From Sulfurovaceae bacterium (GTDB lineage Bacteria; Campylobacterota; Campylobacteria; Campylobacterales; Sulfurovaceae): a stretch of 51,301 nt of DNA. The position numbers and the translations under genes were made by a program. Below, one piece after another: positions 1 through 9,525 of the stretch (position 1 is the first letter of the stretch; each line of letters begins with the position of its first letter). The stretch lies in contig JADGDQ010000011.1 of NCBI GenBank assembly GCA_016744805.1, positions 1-51,301 on the forward strand, in the 5' to 3' direction. Below the pieces are notes generated by a model. The model ran no database searches. It worked only from the letters and a program-made list of their open reading frames with translations, and was not told the DNA's origin.

Positions 1-79
1 GTATTTTTTTCATTATCTAAATGTCCTTTAATTACATCTATCCATTATTCCACAAAAAAGCTTTAATGTCTATTTTGGG

Positions 80-85
80 TATAAT
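80..85 (+). promoter_or_regulatory. -10 box for the AI-2E permease operon
   Basis: A perfect TATAAT, preceded by TTTTGGG, lies 29 bases upstream of the first ATG. Campylobacterota sigma-70 promoters depend mainly on the -10 element with T-rich upstream DNA, which fits here. It probably drives the three-gene operon that follows. Confidence 0.55.
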
Positions 86-114
86 ACTAGTGAAAAAAAC
101 TACAAGGAAAAATA

Positions 115-1191
115 ATGATAGAGACTTCAAGAGAAGAAAAAATAAGTATAGCTATTGAAATAGCAATAAGATTGGGAGTATTGGCTATTATATTACTAGT
201 CTCTTTTCTGATTTTAAAACCTTTTATAGGAGTTGTACTTTGGGGTGTAATTATTGCTGTAGCATTATCACCAGTTGTCACAATGATAGTAAAAAGATTT
301 AATCATAGAAAGTGGGTAATTATTGGTATGAGTGTTACTATAATACTAGCCCTAATTATACCAACCTATATGCTCTCTGGTAAAATGATTAGCTCTTCGG
401 AGAATGTTATGCTAATGGTACAAGAGGGAAATCTTACTATTCCCCCACCTACAGACAAAGTTAAAGAGTGGCCAGTTATTGGTGAAAAAGCTTATCTTAT
501 TTGGGATAATGCATCAACTAACCTTAAAGATACTCTAGCACCATTTAAAGATAAAATCCAAAATATCGCAACTTCTGTACTATCAGCTTTAGGAAGTGGT
601 CTAGGAACTATTTTTATGTTTATTGGAGCTATGATTATTGCGTCACTCTTTTTGTTAAATTCTGAAAATTCTGTTAAATTTTATCAAAATATTTTATGTC
701 GTTTTTTAGGAAAGGAGAAAGGTTTAGAGTGGGCTAACTTATCAGCCTTAACTGTTCGTAGTGTAGCAGTAGGTGTTTTGGGAGTAGCAGTAATACAGGC
801 TATCTTTGCACTCCTTGGATTACTTATAATGGATGTACCTTTTGCTATTATATTAGCATTTATTATAATGTTTTTAACTATTATTCAACTCCCTGCTTTG
901 ATTATTATTGCTCCTGTAATTGCGTATGTGTTCTCGTATGCTGATGGAAGTTCTGCTACAATATTTGCTATTTATATGTTGATAGTAGGTGCAAGTGATG
1001 GTATATTGAAGCCTATATTAATGGGGCGTGGAGTAGATATACCAATGCTTGTAATTCTTATTGGTGCAATTGGTGGTATGATACTTATGGGGATGATAGG
1101 TCTTTTTGTGGGGGCTGTTATTTTTGCCCTTTCATATAAATTATTTGAATTATGGATCAATCAAGTAAATTACGAGACAGCTAAAGAGTAG
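115..1191 (+). CDS. AI-2E family transporter (PerM/YdiK-like permease)
   Basis: A 358-residue integral membrane protein of the AI-2E exporter/PerM family. Hydrophobic helices lie near residues 15-50 and 60-80, and a cluster runs from about 150 to the C-terminus, with a soluble loop around 85-150. That is the usual family layout and length (about 350 aa). Family members have been linked to efflux of autoinducer-2 or to Na+/H+ exchange, so the substrate cannot be named from sequence. The ATG has an AAGGAA ribosome site a few bases upstream. It is the first gene of an operon with a potassium channel (10-base gap) and a FUSC exporter. The family call is firm; the transported molecule is unknown. 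Confidence 0.85.
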   Translation: MIETSREEKISIAIEIAIRLGVLAIILLVSFLILKPFIGVVLWGVIIAVALSPVVTMIVKRFNHRKWVIIGMSVTIILALIIPTYMLSGKMISSSENVMLMVQEGNLTIPPPTDKVKEWPVIGEKAYLIWDNASTNLKDTLAPFKDKIQNIATSVLSALGSGLGTIFMFIGAMIIASLFLLNSENSVKFYQNILCRFLGKEKGLEWANLSALTVRSVAVGVLGVAVIQAIFALLGLLIMDVPFAIILAFIIMFLTIIQLPALIIIAPVIAYVFSYADGSSATIFAIYMLIVGASDGILKPILMGRGVDIPMLVILIGAIGGMILMGMIGLFVGAVIFALSYKLFELWINQVNYETAKE

Positions 1192-1201
1192 TAGGTTTTT
1201 T

Positions 1202-1864
1202 ATGAAAAGTCTTAATAGAGGAAATAACTTTTTATATCTTTGTATATCACTTATTGTTCTACTTTTTAGTGGAGCTATGATGCAGGAGTTTTCTAGTACT
1301 TGGGGGGATAGTATTTTTTCTCTTCTGACATTAAGCATGTTTTTTATAAGTATTAAGAGTCTTCATACTGATATAACATGGATGCGAATGGTTTATGTCT
1401 TGGTTATTTTTGTTATTTTACTTGCCATTATAGAAAAACTGTTTCATTTTCATTATGCCAAATATGCTAATTTACTAATTCTCTTTATTTTCTTTATACA
1501 CTCTTTCTTGATAGCATCTAAGCAGATACTGTTTAGAGGAAGTGTTAATTTAAATAGTATTGTAGGCTCACTCTCTTTATATCTTCTATTAGGTTTGTTA
1601 TGGTCAGTTATTTATCTTTTTTTATTACAGTTAGACCCAACAGCACTCTCAGGTATAGAAAATCAAAGTTGGCAACAGAATTTTTCTAGAGTAACTTATT
1701 ATAGTTTTGTAACGCTTACAACTTTAGGCTACGGAGATATATTACCTACGAATAGACTGACGGAATTTTTTGCTTATATGGAAGCTATTGTAGGTGTATT
1801 TTATATGGCTATTATTGTGGCTAGTTTAATTAGTATAAGACAGCCTGCAATCAAGGATGATTAA
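1202..1864 (+). CDS. Two-pore-helix type potassium channel protein
   Basis: A 220-residue membrane protein with several hydrophobic helices, then a pore region carrying the K+ selectivity filter T-L-G-Y-G-D at residues 174-179 and a final transmembrane helix (about 187-210). This is the Ion_trans_2 arrangement. No C-terminal RCK/TrkA-N regulatory domain follows, because the protein ends about 15 residues after the last helix. The N-terminal helices make it longer than the minimal two-helix KcsA form. The stop codon overlaps the start of the next gene by one base (TAATG), so the two are translationally coupled. The filter makes the K+ channel call strong; gating and physiological role are not visible. 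Confidence 0.88.
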   Translation: MKSLNRGNNFLYLCISLIVLLFSGAMMQEFSSTWGDSIFSLLTLSMFFISIKSLHTDITWMRMVYVLVIFVILLAIIEKLFHFHYAKYANLLILFIFFIHSFLIASKQILFRGSVNLNSIVGSLSLYLLLGLLWSVIYLFLLQLDPTALSGIENQSWQQNFSRVTYYSFVTLTTLGYGDILPTNRLTEFFAYMEAIVGVFYMAIIVASLISIRQPAIKDD

Positions 1865-3789
1865 TGTCTGTTGATAAGCTAAAATTCTCTATTAAAGCCT
1901 CTTTGAGTTTGGCTTTGGTAGTGTTATTGTCATTTAGTCTTGGCTGGACACAAGTTACTCCTGCATTGGTTACTATTATGATTATAGCATCTGTAGGAAG
2001 TGTGGGTGACTCTATGAGTAAAGGCTTGTTGCGTGTTATAGGCACAGTAATAGGGGCAATCATTGGTATGATTCTTATTGCTATTTTCCCTCAAGATAGA
2101 GAACTCTATCTCGTTAGCCTTTCTATACTTGTAAGTATAATACTCTATCTAGCCCGTGCATACAGAGGTGATAATAGTATTTTTATGTTGAGTGCTGTTA
2201 CTATGATGATGATGTTTAATAATGGTGCTGTAGAAGATAGTTTTATGTATGGTATAGAAAAAACATTTATGACAGTTTTTGGTATAACTATATATACTCT
2301 TGTAGGTATTTTTTTGTGGACTATAAGCTTTAAAGAGGATACTATAGACAAGCTCTCAGCTCTTAATTTAGAACAAAAAATATTCTTTGAATCTTTGCAA
2401 GAAAAAGATACTACTCAACTATGGCAAGATCTTTTGGTCAAAGAGAGTGCTTTAATATCAGCTAATCTTAAACAAAGTACTAATGAGTTAGAAGAAAATT
2501 TTACTGATGCTCAGTGGTTACAAGTTATTGCATATAATAAAAAAATCAATAAACTTTTATTGCTTTTGAGTCATTATAAAAAAGAGAATAGAATAGAAGA
2601 AAATATACTTAACTATAATAGTGCCAAGCAAGAGATACTCTTGTTATTTGATACTCTTATTAAGTTAGGAGAGGGAGATAAGGAGATAGCTATTACAAAA
2701 AGCCTAGAGATAGAATATGCTATAGATACATTTGAAGAGCTTTCTCCTATCGAAAAAGCCTCTGTATTAAGTATGGGGTATGATTTGGAGCAATTACATA
2801 AAAATATACGAGAATTAGCACTATTGCTTCAGAGTTCTATGAGTGCAAAGCCAACACTATTTGATATTGAAGTACCCAAAAGTTCACTCTTTGTTTGGGG
2901 AGATATTGAAGATATAAAAGGAACTTTTATAAGTTTTTTAATTTTTTGGCTTGCAACATTTTTATGGATTGAATATAATCCTCCTGCTGGTTTTATGATT
3001 GTTACACTTGCTACGGCTATGAGTATTCTCACCACATTTACGGCGGTAAAACCCTCTCTTTTGATGATAGTTTTTAGTATCTCTTTTCTATTTGCATCTT
3101 TTATGTATATAGGGGTATTACCCAATTTACATTATGCTTGGGAGCTTGGTTTGTTTATATTTATCTATGGAATGATAGGCTTTTATCTTATGCCAGCAAA
3201 ACTATCTCTATTTTTTCTTTTGGGTATAATTACTTTAGGTTTAGCTAATGAGATGAATTATAATTTTGCAATATTCTTACTAACACTTTTTATATTCTAT
3301 GCATTCTTATCCCTTTTATTGCTATTTTATTATATTCCTTTCTCTACAAAAGCAGAAGATATGTTTGTTTTAATGAAAATGCGTTTTTTTAGACTTTTGG
3401 AAAATAGTATGCAAGATAGGGGAGAGATACAACAATATAGCCTCTATCATCTTCTTCCTACTGTTACTAAAATGCAATTTTGGTCTGAACAAATAGAGCG
3501 TAAACAACTTGACTTTATAAGTTATGAAAACATACAACTATTTGTTAACGAGAGCCAAAAGTTAGTCTATTTAGTGATACTAATGCAAGAGTATACAGCA
3601 GAAAACAAGAAGAGTAAGATTGAAGAAATATTTTTTGATACTTTAGATTTTTCGGAGTATACAAACAAGGAAATAGCTCTTTTTTATAAGGTGCTTACAT
3701 TAAAAAATAGTATAGCACAAAGTCGTTTTACTTGTGAATGTTATATCCAAAAGATAGATTTTCAAGAGCTACAACTAGAAAGATTCTAG
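1864..3789 (+). CDS. FUSC family inner-membrane protein (aromatic acid exporter-like)
   Basis: A 641-residue protein with the duplicated FUSC architecture. A first membrane block lies at about residues 10-150, with the family-like stretch around W29 and the GTVIGAIIG glycine motif near 60-68. A cytosolic helical region follows (about 155-340), then a second membrane block at about 345-480 and a helical C-terminal tail. Relatives include YccS, the p-hydroxybenzoate exporter AaeB and plant aluminium-activated malate channels. No AaeA-like periplasmic adaptor is adjacent, so the export role is inferred from family only. It is the last gene of the operon; its stop codon lies inside an inverted repeat that probably ends transcription. 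Confidence 0.82.
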   Translation: MSVDKLKFSIKASLSLALVVLLSFSLGWTQVTPALVTIMIIASVGSVGDSMSKGLLRVIGTVIGAIIGMILIAIFPQDRELYLVSLSILVSIILYLARAYRGDNSIFMLSAVTMMMMFNNGAVEDSFMYGIEKTFMTVFGITIYTLVGIFLWTISFKEDTIDKLSALNLEQKIFFESLQEKDTTQLWQDLLVKESALISANLKQSTNELEENFTDAQWLQVIAYNKKINKLLLLLSHYKKENRIEENILNYNSAKQEILLLFDTLIKLGEGDKEIAITKSLEIEYAIDTFEELSPIEKASVLSMGYDLEQLHKNIRELALLLQSSMSAKPTLFDIEVPKSSLFVWGDIEDIKGTFISFLIFWLATFLWIEYNPPAGFMIVTLATAMSILTTFTAVKPSLLMIVFSISFLFASFMYIGVLPNLHYAWELGLFIFIYGMIGFYLMPAKLSLFFLLGIITLGLANEMNYNFAIFLLTLFIFYAFLSLLLLFYYIPFSTKAEDMFVLMKMRFFRLLENSMQDRGEIQQYSLYHLLPTVTKMQFWSEQIERKQLDFISYENIQLFVNESQKLVYLVILMQEYTAENKKSKIEEIFFDTLDFSEYTNKEIALFYKVLTLKNSIAQSRFTCECYIQKIDFQELQLERF

Positions 3790-3798
3790 CTCTTGAAA
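3760..3798. terminator. Inverted repeat between convergent genes
   Basis: TTTCAAGAGCTA (3760-3771) pairs perfectly over 12 bases with TAGCTCTTGAAA (3787-3798). A smaller alternative stem, CTAGAA/TTCTAG, sits in the loop. The element spans the FUSC stop codon and ends four bases from the stop of the convergent 78-aa gene, so it is well placed as a bidirectional terminator. The following T-tract is weak on both strands. Confidence 0.5.
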
Positions 3799-3801
3799 TA
3801 T

Positions 3802-4038
3802 TTATTGTAGTGTAAACTCTGCTTGGGCTTCCATAGCAATAGCTACACCAGTCATAGAGAGAGCTTCATTAGCAATATAGCCATCTTTTTTAAGCTCTTC
3901 TAGGACTCTTTTGCCTTCTGCTAAATCAAACATTCCTGTATTTACTAATGATTTTGTTACCTCTTCTAGTGTCTCTTCAGGCTCTTTTTTAAAGATACCA
4001 AGTAGAAAAACTCGTTTGATTATATCTGCTTCTCTCAT
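3802..4038 (-). CDS. Small conserved-looking protein downstream of dapD
   Basis: A 78-residue soluble, acidic protein with no signal peptide or membrane helix. A strong AAGGAG ribosome site precedes the ATG, and the gene begins 9 bases after the dapD stop, so it is co-transcribed with dapD. The sequence looks like a small winged-helix or helical bundle (lysine/glutamate-rich helices around 16-60, a final EAQAEFTLQ tail). I do not recognise a named family. Partnership with DapD is inferred from position only. Confidence 0.75.
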   Translation of the reverse strand: MREADIIKRVFLLGIFKKEPEETLEEVTKSLVNTGMFDLAEGKRVLEELKKDGYIANEALSMTGVAIAMEAQAEFTLQ

Positions 4039-4047
4039 GATGACTCC

Positions 4048-5241
4048 TTAGTGTAGATCTTCGTTGAGTTTGACTTCTCTTGTACTTCTACGGGCTACTG
4101 TAGTACCTGTAGTTGAGTTTTGTCTATAATGAATACCATTAAGGCTTTGTAACTCTTCGCCTTTAAAACTCTCTTTATCTGCTAAATTTGCTTCTGGATT
4201 TGCTTCATTGATTTTGGCAAGTTCCGTAGCAGAAATAGAGATTTTTGTACCTGCTAAAATAGTGACTCCTGCATCTACAATACAGCCATCACCCAAAGGC
4301 AAGCCTGTTACAGAGTTTGCACCCAAAAGTGTATTTTCACCTATAGAGATAGGATTTCCATCAGTACCAGAAAGAACACCCAAGATACTTGCACCTCCAC
4401 CTACATCAGAACCACTCCCAACAATAGCAGAGCTAGAGACTCTACCCTCTACCATAACAGGTCCTAGAGTTCCTGCATTGAAGTTAATATAAGAAGCCCC
4501 TGGCATTACTGTAGTTCCATTAGCTAATTGTGCACCCATTCTTACTTTACTTGTATCTAGTATACGAGTATTATCAGCAGGAATTACATGTTGTAAGAAT
4601 CTAGGAAACTTGTCTACACTATCAATAGTAGGGAAGGTTCCATTGAGTTTCATTTCAATTTCATTCTCTCTAAGATAATCTAATTCAAATGGCATACTTC
4701 CTACCCATGCAACATTACTGAGTATTCCAAATACACCATTAAGATTTACTCCTCTAAGTGGTGCTTTGGCTAAAGAGAGAGCATAGAGCTTAAGGTATGC
4801 AGCTTCTACACTTGATGCGTTATCATCTTCAAATAAGAATGTAATACGGAAATCTTTTCCAATATCTTCTATATGAGAGAGTGTTTTAACAACTTGAACA
4901 TTACGATGAGCATCACCTGTAGCTTCTGCTAGAAAAGGAGCAAAAATTGCCATAGCATTTGCTACAAAGTTATCATTAATTGTAGCTACAAACTGAGAAC
5001 CTGAAAAATCTACAGCTATATTTGCTTCTTGGAGTGACTTTATAAATACCGCTGCTGAACCAAAGTTTTCATTCCAGTTTACAACAGCATAGTTAGCTTG
5101 CAAGATTTTATCAGCATTTTTTTGACCTCTATCTACTCTTGCAATACCAAAAGCTATAGGTTTTTTATACCCTTGTGATGCTTCTACACTGGCTACTAAT
5201 GCTGTAAACTCTTCTGTTGTTGTAATTGTTTCCATTGACAT
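4048..5241 (-). CDS. dapD: Tetrahydrodipicolinate N-succinyltransferase
   Basis: A 397-residue enzyme that transfers succinyl from succinyl-CoA to tetrahydrodipicolinate in the succinylase branch of lysine/meso-diaminopimelate synthesis, feeding both protein and peptidoglycan. The N-terminal half is a mixed alpha/beta region. Residues about 230-340 form left-handed beta-helix hexapeptide repeats, with the DapD motifs PGASYINFNAGT and GSDVGGGASI and the LGANS turn. It is much longer than the roughly 274-aa E. coli enzyme and resembles the long DapD type of Campylobacterota and Actinobacteria. The ATG has an AAGGAA site upstream, and a TATAAT -10 lies in the divergent gap to the cobalamin gene. 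Confidence 0.93.
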   Translation of the reverse strand: MSMETITTTEEFTALVASVEASQGYKKPIAFGIARVDRGQKNADKILQANYAVVNWNENFGSAAVFIKSLQEANIAVDFSGSQFVATINDNFVANAMAIFAPFLAEATGDAHRNVQVVKTLSHIEDIGKDFRITFLFEDDNASSVEAAYLKLYALSLAKAPLRGVNLNGVFGILSNVAWVGSMPFELDYLRENEIEMKLNGTFPTIDSVDKFPRFLQHVIPADNTRILDTSKVRMGAQLANGTTVMPGASYINFNAGTLGPVMVEGRVSSSAIVGSGSDVGGGASILGVLSGTDGNPISIGENTLLGANSVTGLPLGDGCIVDAGVTILAGTKISISATELAKINEANPEANLADKESFKGEELQSLNGIHYRQNSTTGTTVARRSTREVKLNEDLH

Positions 5242-5281
5242 TTTTATTCCTTATTCTCTTTCGTTAAAATTATTTTGGGTA

Positions 5282-5287
5282 ATTATA
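5282..5287 (-). promoter_or_regulatory. -10 box for dapD
   Basis: Read on the minus strand this is TATAAT, about 40 bases upstream of the dapD ATG in the divergent intergenic region. No clear -35 is visible, as is usual in this phylum. Confidence 0.45.
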
Positions 5288-5304
5288 CTTTATTTACGCT
5301 ATTT

Positions 5305-5310
5305 TATACT
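5305..5310 (+). promoter_or_regulatory. Probable -10 box for the precorrin methyltransferase gene
   Basis: TATACT precedes the cobalamin gene. A transcript starting about 7 bases downstream would begin too late for the ATG at 5316 to be used. This favours the ATG at 5346 as the translation start. Confidence 0.35.
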
Positions 5311-5345
5311 TTTATATGCTAAAGTTCGCTCAAAAAAGATATGAA

Positions 5346-6017
5346 ATGAATAGAAAACTATATATGGTTTCCCTAGGACCTGGTGATATTGAGCTTCTTA
5401 CATTAAGAGCCTGCCGTGCTTTTAGGGAGTGTAATGCAATTTGTGTTCCTACCAAAAGTGAAGATAATAGCTTTGATAAATCTATCAGCCACAAAATCGT
5501 TACAGAAGCTTTGGAATTTTTGGGTATTAAAAGAGAGATAATCCCTGTCTACTCTCCTATGGTTTTTGATGAGAATGATTGGCATAATGAAGCAGATATA
5601 GTTATAGGTAGTTCGCATAAATACTCTAAAGTCTGTTTTGTAACACTAGGAGATGCGGGAGTCTACTCTAGTATCTATTATCTTTTAGATATTATTAAAC
5701 AAAAAGATAAAGAGTTATATGAACAGAGTGAAGTTATAGCAGGTGTTACCTCTTTTTCTGCAAGTTCTGCTATGGTAAAGAAGGCTTTATGTTTAGGTGA
5801 TGAGTCATTGATTATACGACCTATAAACCCTAGAGAAGAGGTTAGAAACACAGAGATTTTAATGCGACCAAAAATAGGGATGCAGACAAAAGCCTTAGGG
5901 GAGGGTGACTTTTATACTTTTGAAAATATCTACTTGCCAGAACAAAAAATAAGTCCATTTAAAATAGATAAAGTCAAAAAGTATATGACACTGTTTATAA
6001 ATTTTGCACAAAGATAG
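5346..6017 (+). CDS. cobI: Precorrin-2 C20-methyltransferase (CobI/CbiL family)
   Basis: A SAM-dependent tetrapyrrole methylase of 223 residues from the chosen start. The N-terminal motif MVSLGPGD is the conserved SAM/tetrapyrrole entry loop. The central VTLGDAGVYSS and the AGVTSFSASSA segment match CobI/CbiL, which methylates C20 of (cobalt-)precorrin-2 in cobalamin synthesis. An in-frame ATG at 5316 would add ten residues, but it has no ribosome site and sits at the likely transcription start. No other cobalamin gene is nearby, so the pathway must be dispersed. CobI versus another tetrapyrrole methylase is the main uncertainty. Confidence 0.85.
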   Translation: MNRKLYMVSLGPGDIELLTLRACRAFRECNAICVPTKSEDNSFDKSISHKIVTEALEFLGIKREIIPVYSPMVFDENDWHNEADIVIGSSHKYSKVCFVTLGDAGVYSSIYYLLDIIKQKDKELYEQSEVIAGVTSFSASSAMVKKALCLGDESLIIRPINPREEVRNTEILMRPKIGMQTKALGEGDFYTFENIYLPEQKISPFKIDKVKKYMTLFINFAQR

Positions 6018-6029
6018 AGATACTATCTT
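6011..6029. terminator. Short hairpin between convergent genes
   Basis: AAGATAG (6011-6017) pairs with CTATCTT (6023-6029) across a five-base loop. It overlaps the stop codon of the precorrin methyltransferase gene and lies 15 bases from the serS stop. The stem is weak and A/T-rich, so it is only a possible terminator. Confidence 0.35.
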
Positions 6030-6044
6030 AAGCAAAACTCTATT

Positions 6045-7289
6045 TTACATATATCTTTTAAGTACTTCTGGAATCTCTATGCTTCCATCTTCATTTTGAT
6101 AATTTTCCATAATAGCAATAAGTGTTCGACCAACAGCCAAGGCAGAGCCGTTGAGTGTATGTACTAGTTTATTTTTTTTGCCATCTTTAAATCGTATTTT
6201 GGCTCTTCTTGCTTGAAAATCTCTTGTATTAGAGATAGAACTTATCTCTCGATATTTATTTTGTCCAGGAAGCCATACTTCTAAATCTATTGTAGTAGCA
6301 GCAGAAAAGCCCAAATCTCCACCACAAAGCTCTACAATACGGTGAGGTAACTCTAGAGCAGTTAAAATATCTGAAGCATTTTGTACCATAAGTTCAAATA
6401 TTGCATCACTATTATCAGGATGTGTAATTGCTACCATTTCTACTTTATCAAATTGATGCTGTCTAATCATACCTCTAGTATCTCTTCCTGCACTTCCTGC
6501 CTCTTTACGAAAACAAGGTGTATAGCCTGTCATCATAATAGGAAGCTCTTCAGGAGTAAGAATCTCATCATTATAAAGATTAGTAAGTGGTACTTCAGCA
6601 GTTGGAATAAGATATAAATCTTCTCCATCTATTTTAAAGAGATCATCACCAAATTTTGGAAGTTGCCCTGTGCCTTGAAGCATTGTAGAGTTATTAAGAA
6701 ATGGTACGCAAATCTCTTCAAAACCTTTTTCGCGATTAGTATCAAGAAAAAAGTTAATTAATGCTCTCTCTAGTCTAGCAGAGTCCCCTTTGAGTACAGA
6801 AAAACGACTCTTTGCAAGTTTAACACCTCTTTCAAAATCAATCCAACCATTATTTTGTGCAAGTTCCCAATGCTCTTTGGGAGAAAAAGAGAACTCTCTT
6901 GGCTCTAAAACCTTTCGGAGTTCAATATTATCATCTTCATTTTTGCCCTCTGCTACAGAGTCATCAGGAAAGTTAGGCATAGCAAGTGCTATTTTATATA
7001 AGGCAGTATCAGCTTCTCTAGCTTTGGCTTGGAGTAAAGTTATACGCTCTTTATTGCTATCTACTTTGGCTTTTAACTCCTCTGTATCTTTACCCTCTTT
7101 TTTATACTGTCCAAAAAGTTTAGACATCTGATTCTGCTCTGCTTTAGCTGATTCCAAAAGAACATTTGCTTCTTTAAGAGAAATAAATAGCTCTTTGAGA
7201 TTTTCTAGTGTAGAGTTTTCAACACCTTTTTTTTGGAGTTTAGTTGTAGCCTCATCAAAATTTTTTTGAAATAATTTAAGATCAATCAT
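6045..7289 (-). CDS. serS: Seryl-tRNA synthetase
   Basis: A 414-residue class II aminoacyl-tRNA synthetase that charges tRNA-Ser (and tRNA-Sec where present). The N-terminal long antiparallel coiled coil that grips the tRNA extra arm covers about residues 25-100. The catalytic core carries [10 protein letters not shown], motif 2 ([15 protein letters not shown]) and motif 3 ([20 protein letters not shown]). Length is typical. It stands alone, facing the cobalamin gene, with the surface-protein genes upstream on the same strand behind a hairpin. Confidence 0.97.
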   Translation of the reverse strand: MIDLKLFQKNFDEATTKLQKKGVENSTLENLKELFISLKEANVLLESAKAEQNQMSKLFGQYKKEGKDTEELKAKVDSNKERITLLQAKAREADTALYKIALAMPNFPDDSVAEGKNEDDNIELRKVLEPREFSFSPKEHWELAQNNGWIDFERGVKLAKSRFSVLKGDSARLERALINFFLDTNREKGFEEICVPFLNNSTMLQGTGQLPKFGDDLFKIDGEDLYLIPTAEVPLTNLYNDEILTPEELPIMMTGYTPCFRKEAGSAGRDTRGMIRQHQFDKVEMVAITHPDNSDAIFELMVQNASDILTALELPHRIVELCGGDLGFSAATTIDLEVWLPGQNKYREISSISNTRDFQARRAKIRFKDGKKNKLVHTLNGSALAVGRTLIAIMENYQNEDGSIEIPEVLKRYM

Positions 7290-7352
7290 AGAAATATACC
7301 TAGTGTGAATTTTGGAAGAATTGTAGTGAAATAATAGAAAGTTTTAGTTGAA

Positions 7353-7379
7353 TTGCACAGAAAAAAGCTTTCTGTGCAA
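7353..7379 (-). terminator. Hairpin downstream of the Ig-repeat lipoprotein gene
   Basis: TTGCACAGAAA (7353-7363) and TTTCTGTGCAA (7369-7379) form a perfect 11-bp stem around a five-base loop. It begins 10 bases beyond the lipoprotein stop on the minus strand and would separate that operon from serS. The T-run after it is short. Confidence 0.5.
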
Positions 7380-7388
7380 AAAGGTTGC

Positions 7389-9506
7389 TTAGTAGTTCAT
7401 CTCTATTGTTACAGGTGCAGATGCGCCTACATTCCCATACTGATCAATATAGATAATATTAAATGTATGTTCTGTTCCTACATCTGCTTTATCTGCTTCG
7501 GTTGCAGCTAAGAAGTCATAATAGATATATCCATCTTTTGAGGTAGATCCATCTGCATTAATGATTCGTCCATAACTTCTAGGAATAGATTCAGGGATAA
7601 CACAGTCTACAGTAATAGTATTCTCTCCATCACAAGGTCTTGCATCAATAACAGGTAAGCCATCTAGAGTTAATTGAACATCAATAATCTCTGATTGAGA
7701 TGCTTCAATAATACTAATAGGTGTTCTTGCATTTACAAGTTGATAATCAGACCCTGTACCAGCTGGAATAACTTGAATCTCTATTTCTGAATAAATAGTG
7801 AGACCATTTTCTGTGAAACTTAGAGTTGCTTTTGTACTTGTCAAACCATCTAAACTATTTGGTCCAACATAAGCAAAAAGTGCTTTTCCTGCTTCATCTG
7901 TAAGACTAGCTGATGGACTAATAGAACCATAGTTTCCATCAATAGTTGTGATATTAACTGTTTTGCCTTGAATCCCTACACCATTGTCATCTATAAGATA
8001 AACAGATAAGGCACTTGTCTGATCAATGGTTTCAACAATAAGTGGTGAGGTTGGATTTACTAAACTATAATTAAATCCTTTATCCACAATTACCTGAATT
8101 ACTTGAGTTATGGTGATACCATTTTCTATAAAGCTTATAGTTGCTTGTGTATTGCTAAGCCCTTCTAGACTCGAAGCACCAGTATATGTAAAGCTTGCTT
8201 TTCCTGATTCATCTGTAGTACTTACTGTTGATGATACTGAACCATAGGCAGTATCTAAGATACTAATATTTACAGTTTTTCCAGCCACACCAAGACCACT
8301 TGTATCTACAAGATAAACACTGATTTCCCCTTGTTGGTTTACTTCTGTGAGTATAATAGGTGTAGTAGGGTTAACAAATGCATAAGATTTATTTTCTACG
8401 ACTACATCTACAGTTTGACTTGTTGTCATACCATTTTCTGTAAAGCTAAGAGTTACTTGTGTGCTACTAAGACCAATTAAACTAGATGCTCCTGTATATG
8501 CAAAGCTTGCTTTTCCTGATTCATCTGTAGTACTTACTGTTGACGAGACTGAACCATAAGCTCTATCTAAAATACTAATGTTTACAGTTTTTTCAGCTAC
8601 ACCAATACCATTCTCATCCACAAGATAAACACTAATTTCACCTAATTGATTGGCCTCTTCTAGTGTTATAGGTGTTGTAGGATTTGTTAATTGATAGTTA
8701 AATTCAACAGCACCTTCATTAATTTCCATATTAAGCACAGTAGAAGCTTTTGAGCCATTTTCATCTGCATGGAATAGTTCTAAATCATAAGTACCATTTG
8801 TTAATGGGTCATTTGCTAGGTAGTTAAAAGTAGCAAATCCACTTTCATCACTAATTGCGGAAGCATTTGTAACTGTACCAAATTCTGAAGGAAGACTTGA
8901 TATATAGACAGTTTCTGTAGCTGCAGGTATTCCTTGTTTTAGTACTTGTACTCTAAAAGCTTTTTCTTGCCCTGCATAAGTAACCAAGAAAGGATTTGTT
9001 ACATTTGTCAATGAATAGAGACTATCACCACCTACAGGCGTATCAGACTCTTTAACATTAATCTCTAATATGGTAACAATTCTAAATGTTTCTGCTACAG
9101 TGGTATTATCATCGCTTGCAACTACTCCATCATAGAAAACTTCTAGTGGATAGAGACCATTTACAAGTGGATCAGCTGCTTGATACTCAAAGGTAGCATA
9201 GCCACTAGCATCAGTAACAGCCTGAGCGGTTAATACAATACCAAATTCAGCGGCTAACCCAGCTACCAAAATAGTCTCACCAATTACTGGTACACCATAT
9301 TGAAGGAGTTGTACTTTAAACTCTTTTCTCTCGCCAGCATAAGTAACATCAAAAGGAGTCGTTATATTTACAAGTTCATAGCCATTGATTGTGCCATCTC
9401 CTCCAGGAGTACTAAATATAGGACCACTTTTACTATTTGAACCACATCCAACAAAAAAGAGTACCCAAAAGAGTATTCCCGTGATAAATAGAGTAGTTTT
9501 TTTCAT
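7389..9506 (-). CDS. Surface lipoprotein with six Ig-like repeats
   Basis: A 705-residue protein with a lipoprotein signal peptide ending in FVGC, so Cys21 should be lipidated. The rest is six tandem Ig-like (Big-1/invasin-type) domains of about 95-110 residues. Each opens with Y-x-L/F-x-N-x-x-x-P followed by segments such as KTVNISILD and DESGKASFAYTG. Domains 3 and 4 are nearly identical, which suggests recent duplication, while domain 6 is the most divergent and holds a Cys pair. Such proteins act as surface stalks or adhesins, but no binding domain is recognisable. A barrel gene lies 19 bases upstream on the same strand, suggesting they are made together at the outer membrane. Confidence 0.75.
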   Translation of the reverse strand: MKKTTLFITGILFWVLFFVGCGSNSKSGPIFSTPGGDGTINGYELVNITTPFDVTYAGERKEFKVQLLQYGVPVIGETILVAGLAAEFGIVLTAQAVTDASGYATFEYQAADPLVNGLYPLEVFYDGVVASDDNTTVAETFRIVTILEINVKESDTPVGGDSLYSLTNVTNPFLVTYAGQEKAFRVQVLKQGIPAATETVYISSLPSEFGTVTNASAISDESGFATFNYLANDPLTNGTYDLELFHADENGSKASTVLNMEINEGAVEFNYQLTNPTTPITLEEANQLGEISVYLVDENGIGVAEKTVNISILDRAYGSVSSTVSTTDESGKASFAYTGASSLIGLSSTQVTLSFTENGMTTSQTVDVVVENKSYAFVNPTTPIILTEVNQQGEISVYLVDTSGLGVAGKTVNISILDTAYGSVSSTVSTTDESGKASFTYTGASSLEGLSNTQATISFIENGITITQVIQVIVDKGFNYSLVNPTSPLIVETIDQTSALSVYLIDDNGVGIQGKTVNITTIDGNYGSISPSASLTDEAGKALFAYVGPNSLDGLTSTKATLSFTENGLTIYSEIEIQVIPAGTGSDYQLVNARTPISIIEASQSEIIDVQLTLDGLPVIDARPCDGENTITVDCVIPESIPRSYGRIINADGSTSKDGYIYYDFLAATEADKADVGTEHTFNIIYIDQYGNVGASAPVTIEMNY

Positions 9507-9525
9507 TTTAAACCTTTCTTAAGTT

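Noticed and set aside
4208-4492. Open frame antisense to dapD
   Set aside because: Runs inside the beta-helix repeats of dapD and is explained by their glycine and valine codons.
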